Shown piece by piece: positions 59,377 through 64,000 of a DNA stretch of 64,000 bases (positions are counted from its first letter, which is position 1; each line of letters begins with the position of its first letter). The stretch is from NCBI GenBank assembly GCA_963971305.1, contig OZ020305.1, positions 9,643,001 to 9,707,000 of the forward strand, read 5' to 3'. The notes below the pieces were generated by a model. The model had not been told where the DNA came from and ran no database searches. It saw nothing but the letters and a program-made list of their open reading frames with translations. Made by a program: the position numbers and the translations under genes. Source of the stretch: Arcuatula senhousia (taxonomy: Eukaryota > Mollusca > Bivalvia > Mytilida > Mytilidae).

Positions 59377-62300
59377 ACCTAACACAAGTGATTTTCCTTT
59401 TCGTTTTTCGTTTTTCGTTTTTCAAATTTTTTTTCAAAATTTTATTTTTCGATTTTTTTTTTTTTTTAGATTTTGAATAGGAAAATGACTTATTTTTCTT
59501 TTCGTTATTCATTTTCCTTTTCGTTTTTCATTTTCCTTTTCGATTTTGAATAGGAAAATGGCCCATTTTCCTTTTCGTTATTCATTTTCCTTTTCAAATT
59601 TTTTTTTCAAAATTTTTTTTTTTCGATTTTTTTTTTTTTTTCGATTTTGAATAGGAAAATGACCCATTTTCCTTTTCGTTTTTCATTTTCCTTTTCGATT
59701 TTGAATAGGAAAATGACTTATTTTTCTTTTCGTTATTCATTTTCCTTTTCGGTTTTCATTTACTTTTTCGATTTTGAATAGGAAAATGGCCCATTTTCCT
59801 TTTCGTTATTAATTTTTCTTTTCAAATTTTTTTTTCAAAATTTTTTTTTTTCGATTTTGAATAGGAAAATGACCCATTTTCCTTTTCGTTTTTCATTTTC
59901 CTTTTCGATTTTGAATAGTAAAATGACTCATTTTCCTTTTCGTTATTCATTTTCCTTTTCGTTTTTCATTTTCTTTTTCGATTTTGAATAGGAAAATGGT
60001 CCATTTTCCTTTTCGTTATTCATTTTCCTTTTCAAATTTTTTTTTTCAAAATTTTTTTTTTCGATTTTTTTTTTCTTTTAGATTTTGAATAGGAAAATGA
60101 CCCATTTTCCTTTTCGTTTTTCCTTTTCCTTTTCGATTTTGCATAGGAAAATGACTCATTTTCCTTTTCGTTATTCATTTTCCTTTTCGATTTTGAATAG
60201 GAAAATGGCCCATTTTCCTTTTCGTTATTCATTTTCCTTTTCAAATTTTTTTTTCAAAAAATTTTTTTTCGATTTTTTTTTTCGATTTTGAATAGGAAAA
60301 TGACCCATTTTCCTTTTCGTTTTTCATTTTCCTTTTCGATTTTGAATAGGAAAATGACTTATTTTTCTTTTCGTTATTCATTTTCCTTTTCGTTTTTCAT
60401 TTTCCTTTTCGATTTTGAATAGGAAAATGGCCCATTTTCCTTTTCGTTATTCATTTTCCTTTTCAAATTTTTTTTTTCAAATTTTTTTTTTTTCGATTTT
60501 TTTTTTTTTTTTTCGATTTTGAATAGGAAAATGACCCATTTTCCTTTTCGTTTTTCATTTTCCTTTTCGATTTTGAATAGGAAAATGACTCATTTCCTTT
60601 TCGTTATTCATTTTCCTTTTCGTTTTTCATTTTCTTTTTCGATTTTGAATAGGAAAATGGTCCATTTTCCTTTTCGTTATTCATTTTCCTTTTCAAAATT
60701 TTTTTTTTCAAAATTGTTTTTTTCGATTTTTTTTTTTTTTTTTTTTTAGATTTTGAATAGGGAAATGACCCATTTTCCTTTTCGTTTTTCATTTTCCTTT
60801 TCGATTTTGAATAGGAAAATGACTCCTTTTCCTTTTCGTTTTTCATTTTCCTTTTCGTTTTTCATTATCCTTTTCGATTTTGAATAGGAAAATGGCCCAT
60901 TTTCCTTTTCGTTATTCATTTTCCTTTTCAAATTTTTTTTTCAAAATGTTTTTTTTTCGATTTTTTTTTTCGATTTTGAATAGGAAAATGACCCATTTTC
61001 CTTTTCGTTTTTCATTTTCCTTTTCGATTTTGAATAGGAAAATGACTTATTTTTCTTTTCGTCATTCATTTTCCTTTTCGTTTTTCATTTTCCTTTTCGA
61101 TTTTGAATAGGAAAATGGCCCATTTTCCTTTTCGTTATTCATTTTCCTTTTCAATTTTTTTTTCAAATTTTTTTTTTTTCGATTTTTTTTTTTTTTCGAT
61201 TTTGAATAGGAAAATGACCCATTTTCCTTTTCGTTTTTCATTTTCCTTTTCGATTTTGAATAGGAAAATGACTCATTTTCCTTTTCGTATTCATTTTTCT
61301 TTTCGTTTTTCATTTTCTTTTTTGATTTTGAATAGGAAAATGGTCCATTTTCCTTTTCGTTATTCATTTTCCTTTTCAATTTTTTTTTTTCAAAATTTTT
61401 TTTTTAGATTTTTTTTTTTTTTTTTTTTAGATTTTGAATAGGAAAATGACCCATTTTCCTTTTCTTTTTTCATTTTCCTTTTCGATTTTGAATAGGAAAA
61501 TGACTCATTTTCCTTTTCGTTATTCATTTTCCTTTTCGTTTTTCATTTTCCTTTTCGATTTTGAATAGGAAAATGGCTCATTTTCCTTTTCGTTATTCAT
61601 TTTCCTTTTCAAATTTTTTTTTCAAAATTTTTTTTTTCGATTTTTTTTTTTTCGATTTTGAATAGGAAAATGACCCATTTTCCTTTTCGTTTTTCATTTT
61701 CCTTTTCGATTTTGAATAGGAAAATGACTTATTTTCCTTTTCGTTATTCATTTTCCTTTTCCTTTTTCATTTTCCTTTTCGATTTTGAATAGGAAAATGA
61801 CTCATTTTCCTTTTCGTTATTCATTTTCCTTTTCGATTTTGAATAGGAAAATGGCCCATTTTCCTTTTCGTTATTCATTTTCCTTTTCAAATTTTTTTTT
61901 CAAAAAATTTTTTTTCGATTTTTTTTTTTCGATTTTGAATAGGAAAATGACCCATTTTCCTTTTCGTTTTTATACCCCGCCACACGAAGTGGCAGGGTAT
62001 TATGTTATACCCTCAGTTTTTTTCGGTGTCTGTCCGTCCGTCCGTCTGTCTGTCCGTCCCCCGAAGGTTTCCGACCAATAACTTGAAAACGCGTCAAAGG
62101 ATTTGAATGATATTTTGCACAGCTGTTTAGTACAATAAAATACAGGTCAAGTTTGATTTCCAGCATGATCCAATAAATAGTTTTCGAGACAGGCCACTTT
62201 GAAAAATCAAATTTCATGAAATTTTGAGTTTCCGACCAATAACTTGAAAACACTTCATGGGATTCAAATGATATTTTGTACAGCTATTGAGTACAATAAA

Positions 62301-64000
62301 ATACAGGTCAAGTTTAATTTCCAGCTTGATATGAAAAATAGTTTTCGAGAAAGGCCACTTTGAAATCATATTTTATGAACTTTTGATATTATAACGTGGC
62401 GGGGTATCATTTAATGTCCCATTACATGCCCTATTTTTCATTTTCCTTTTCGATTTTGAATAGGAAAATGACTCATTTCCTTTTCGTTATTCATTTTCCT
62501 TTTCGTTTTTCATTTTCTTTTTCGATTTTGAATAGGAAAATGGTCCATTTTCCCTTTCGTTATTCATTTTCCTTTTCAAAATTTTTTTTTTCAATTTTTT
62601 TTTTTTTCGATTTTTTTTTTTTTTTCGATTTTGAATAGGAAAATGACCCATTTTCCTTTTCGTTTTTCATTTTCCTTTTCGATTTTGAATAGGAAAATGA
62701 CTCATTTCTTTTTCGTTATTCATTTTCCTTTTCGTTTTTTTGTTTTTCATTTTCTTTTTCGATTTTGAATAGGAAAATGGTCCATTTTCCTTTTCGTTAT
62801 TCATTTTCCTTTACAAATTTTTTTTTTCGATTTTTTTTTCGATTTTTAATAGGAAAATGACCCATTTTCCTTTTCGTTTTTCATTTTGCTTTTCGATTTT
62901 GAATAGGAAAATGACTCGTTTTCCTTTTCGTTATTCATTTTCCTTTTCGTTTTTCATTTTCCTTTTCGATTTTGAATAGGAAAATGGCTCATTTTCCTTT
63001 TCGTTATTCATTTTCCTTTTCAAATTTTTTTTTCAAAATTTTTTTTTCGATTTTTTTTCTTTCGATTTTGAATAGGAAAATGACCCATTTTCCTTTTCGT
63101 TTTTCATTTTCCTTTTCGATTTTGAATAGGAAAATGACTTATTTTCCTTTTCGTTTATTCATTTTCCTTTTCCTTTTTCATTTTCCTTTTCGATTTTGAA
63201 TAGGAAAATGACTCATTTTCCTTTTCGTTATTCATTTTCCTTTTCGATTTTGAATAGGTAAATGTCCCATTTTCCTTTTCGTTATTCATTTTCCTTTTCA
63301 GATTTTTTTTTCAAAAATTTTTTTTTCGATTTTTTTGTTCGATTTTGAATAGGAAAATGACCCATTTTCCTTTTCGTTTTTCATTTTCCTTTTCGATTTT
63401 GAATAGGAAAATGACTCATTTCCTTTTCGTTATTCATTTTCCTTTTCGTTTTTCATTTTCTTTTTCGATTTTGAATAGGAAAATGGCCCATTTTCCTTTT
63501 CGTTATTCATTTTCCTTTTCAAATTTTTTTTTTTTCGATTTTTTTTTTTTTTTTTTTTTTTCGATTTTGAATAGGAAAATGACCCATTTTCCTTTTCGTT
63601 TTTCATTTTCCTTTTCGATTTTGAATAGGAAAATGACTCATTTCCTTTTCGTTATTCATTTTCCTTTTCGTTTTTTTGTTTTTCATTTTCTTTTTCGATT
63701 TTGAATAGGAAAATGGTCCATTTTCCTTTTCGTTATTCATTTTCCTTTTCAAATTTTTTTTTTCGATTTTTTTTTTTTCGATTTTTTATAGGAAAATGAC
63801 CCATTTTCCTTTTCGTTTTTCATTTTCCTTTTCGATTTTGAATAGGAAAATGACTCGTTTTCCTTTTCGTTATTCATTTTCCTTTTCGTTTTTCATTTTC
63901 CTTTTCGATTTTGAATAGAAAAATGGCCCATTTTCCTTTTCGTTATTCATTTTCCTTTTCAAATTTTTTTTTCAAATTTTTTTTTCGATTTTATTTTTTT
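59377..64000 (+). repeat. Second satellite array with the same terminal start (runs off the window)
   Basis: Starts ACCTAACACAAGTGATTTTC exactly as at 19611 and then continues in the same modules. It is probably the left arm of a second giant element. The preceding 9 bp are ATATTCCTG (59368-59376). A separate insertion interrupts it at 61972-62433. Some modules differ slightly from the first array (GGCCCATTTTCC, GACTTATTTTTC). Confidence 0.93.
61972..62433. mobile_element. Short nonautonomous element nested in satellite
   Basis: Starts TACCCCGCCAC (61973-61983), which also folds back on GTGGCAGGGTA just inside, and has the inverse GTGGCGGGGTA at 62396-62406. About 27 bp more lie before satellite resumes. 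Two ~150-bp internal repeats begin TTTCCGACCAATAACTTGAA at about 62068 and 62230. A (TCCG/TCTG)n run sits at 62030-62058. No coding potential. Confidence 0.7.

Noticed and set aside
48813..64000. Similar repetitive open frames in the other two satellite arrays
   Set aside because: Same cause; apparent conservation is the repeat itself.

Overview
The window looks like animal DNA, most probably from a bivalve mollusc and perhaps a mussel. The reasons are RING-less B-box/coiled-coil/beta-propeller genes in tandem copies, a Penelope-like retroelement with an N-terminal GIY-YIG domain, many short dispersed repeats, AT-rich intergenic DNA and phase-conserved GT/AG introns. The species is inferred. 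No bacterial operon, CRISPR array or rRNA gene is visible.

Layout. (1) 1-7735 is paralogue A: a two-exon TRIM-like gene on the minus strand (exon 1 at 2315-2504, exon 2 from 1280 off the left edge) with a one-base frameshift near 232, then flanking DNA carrying a 3.5-kb inverted-repeat element (3377-6913). (2) 7990-12398 is noncoding DNA with dispersed repeats, a minisatellite and a MITE-like element. (3) 12399-19610 is paralogue B: an intact copy of the same gene (exon 2 at 12399-14176, exon 1 at 17450-17648) whose intron and flank have collected repeats, a Penelope 3' fragment and a 769-bp foldback element. (4) 19611-58394 is proposed to be one giant insertion of about 38.8 kb. It starts and ends with inverted copies of a pyrimidine/purine-biased satellite, its two ends share an identical inverted sequence of about 50 bp, and it is flanked by a 9-11 bp direct repeat. 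The DNA on either side (19310-19600 and 58405-58960) lines up with uninterrupted DNA in paralogue A (7080-7930), which acts as an empty site. (5) 58395-59376 is the rest of paralogue B's flank plus a broken Penelope coding remnant. (6) From 59377 to the right edge, a second satellite array begins with the same terminal sequence, inside that Penelope remnant.

Inside the giant insertion the left satellite arm is interrupted by a Penelope-like element with a full 969-codon frame (27301-30210). The middle (32591-48862) holds a 5.7-kb foldback element, a 1.4-kb foldback element, Penelope remnants, tandem degenerate repeats and one possible short coding exon (44163-44323). No transposase is recognisable.

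A theme runs through the window: four element families have inverted ends built from tandem repeats. Three small or medium foldback elements have arms made of 21-bp units, two of them sharing the tip TGGAACGCCA and flanked by TA. The giant one has arms of satellite with higher-order periods of about 1.5-2.4 kb. Most open frames in the window are translations of these repeats and are not genes. All similarities were judged by eye; no alignment or database search was run.
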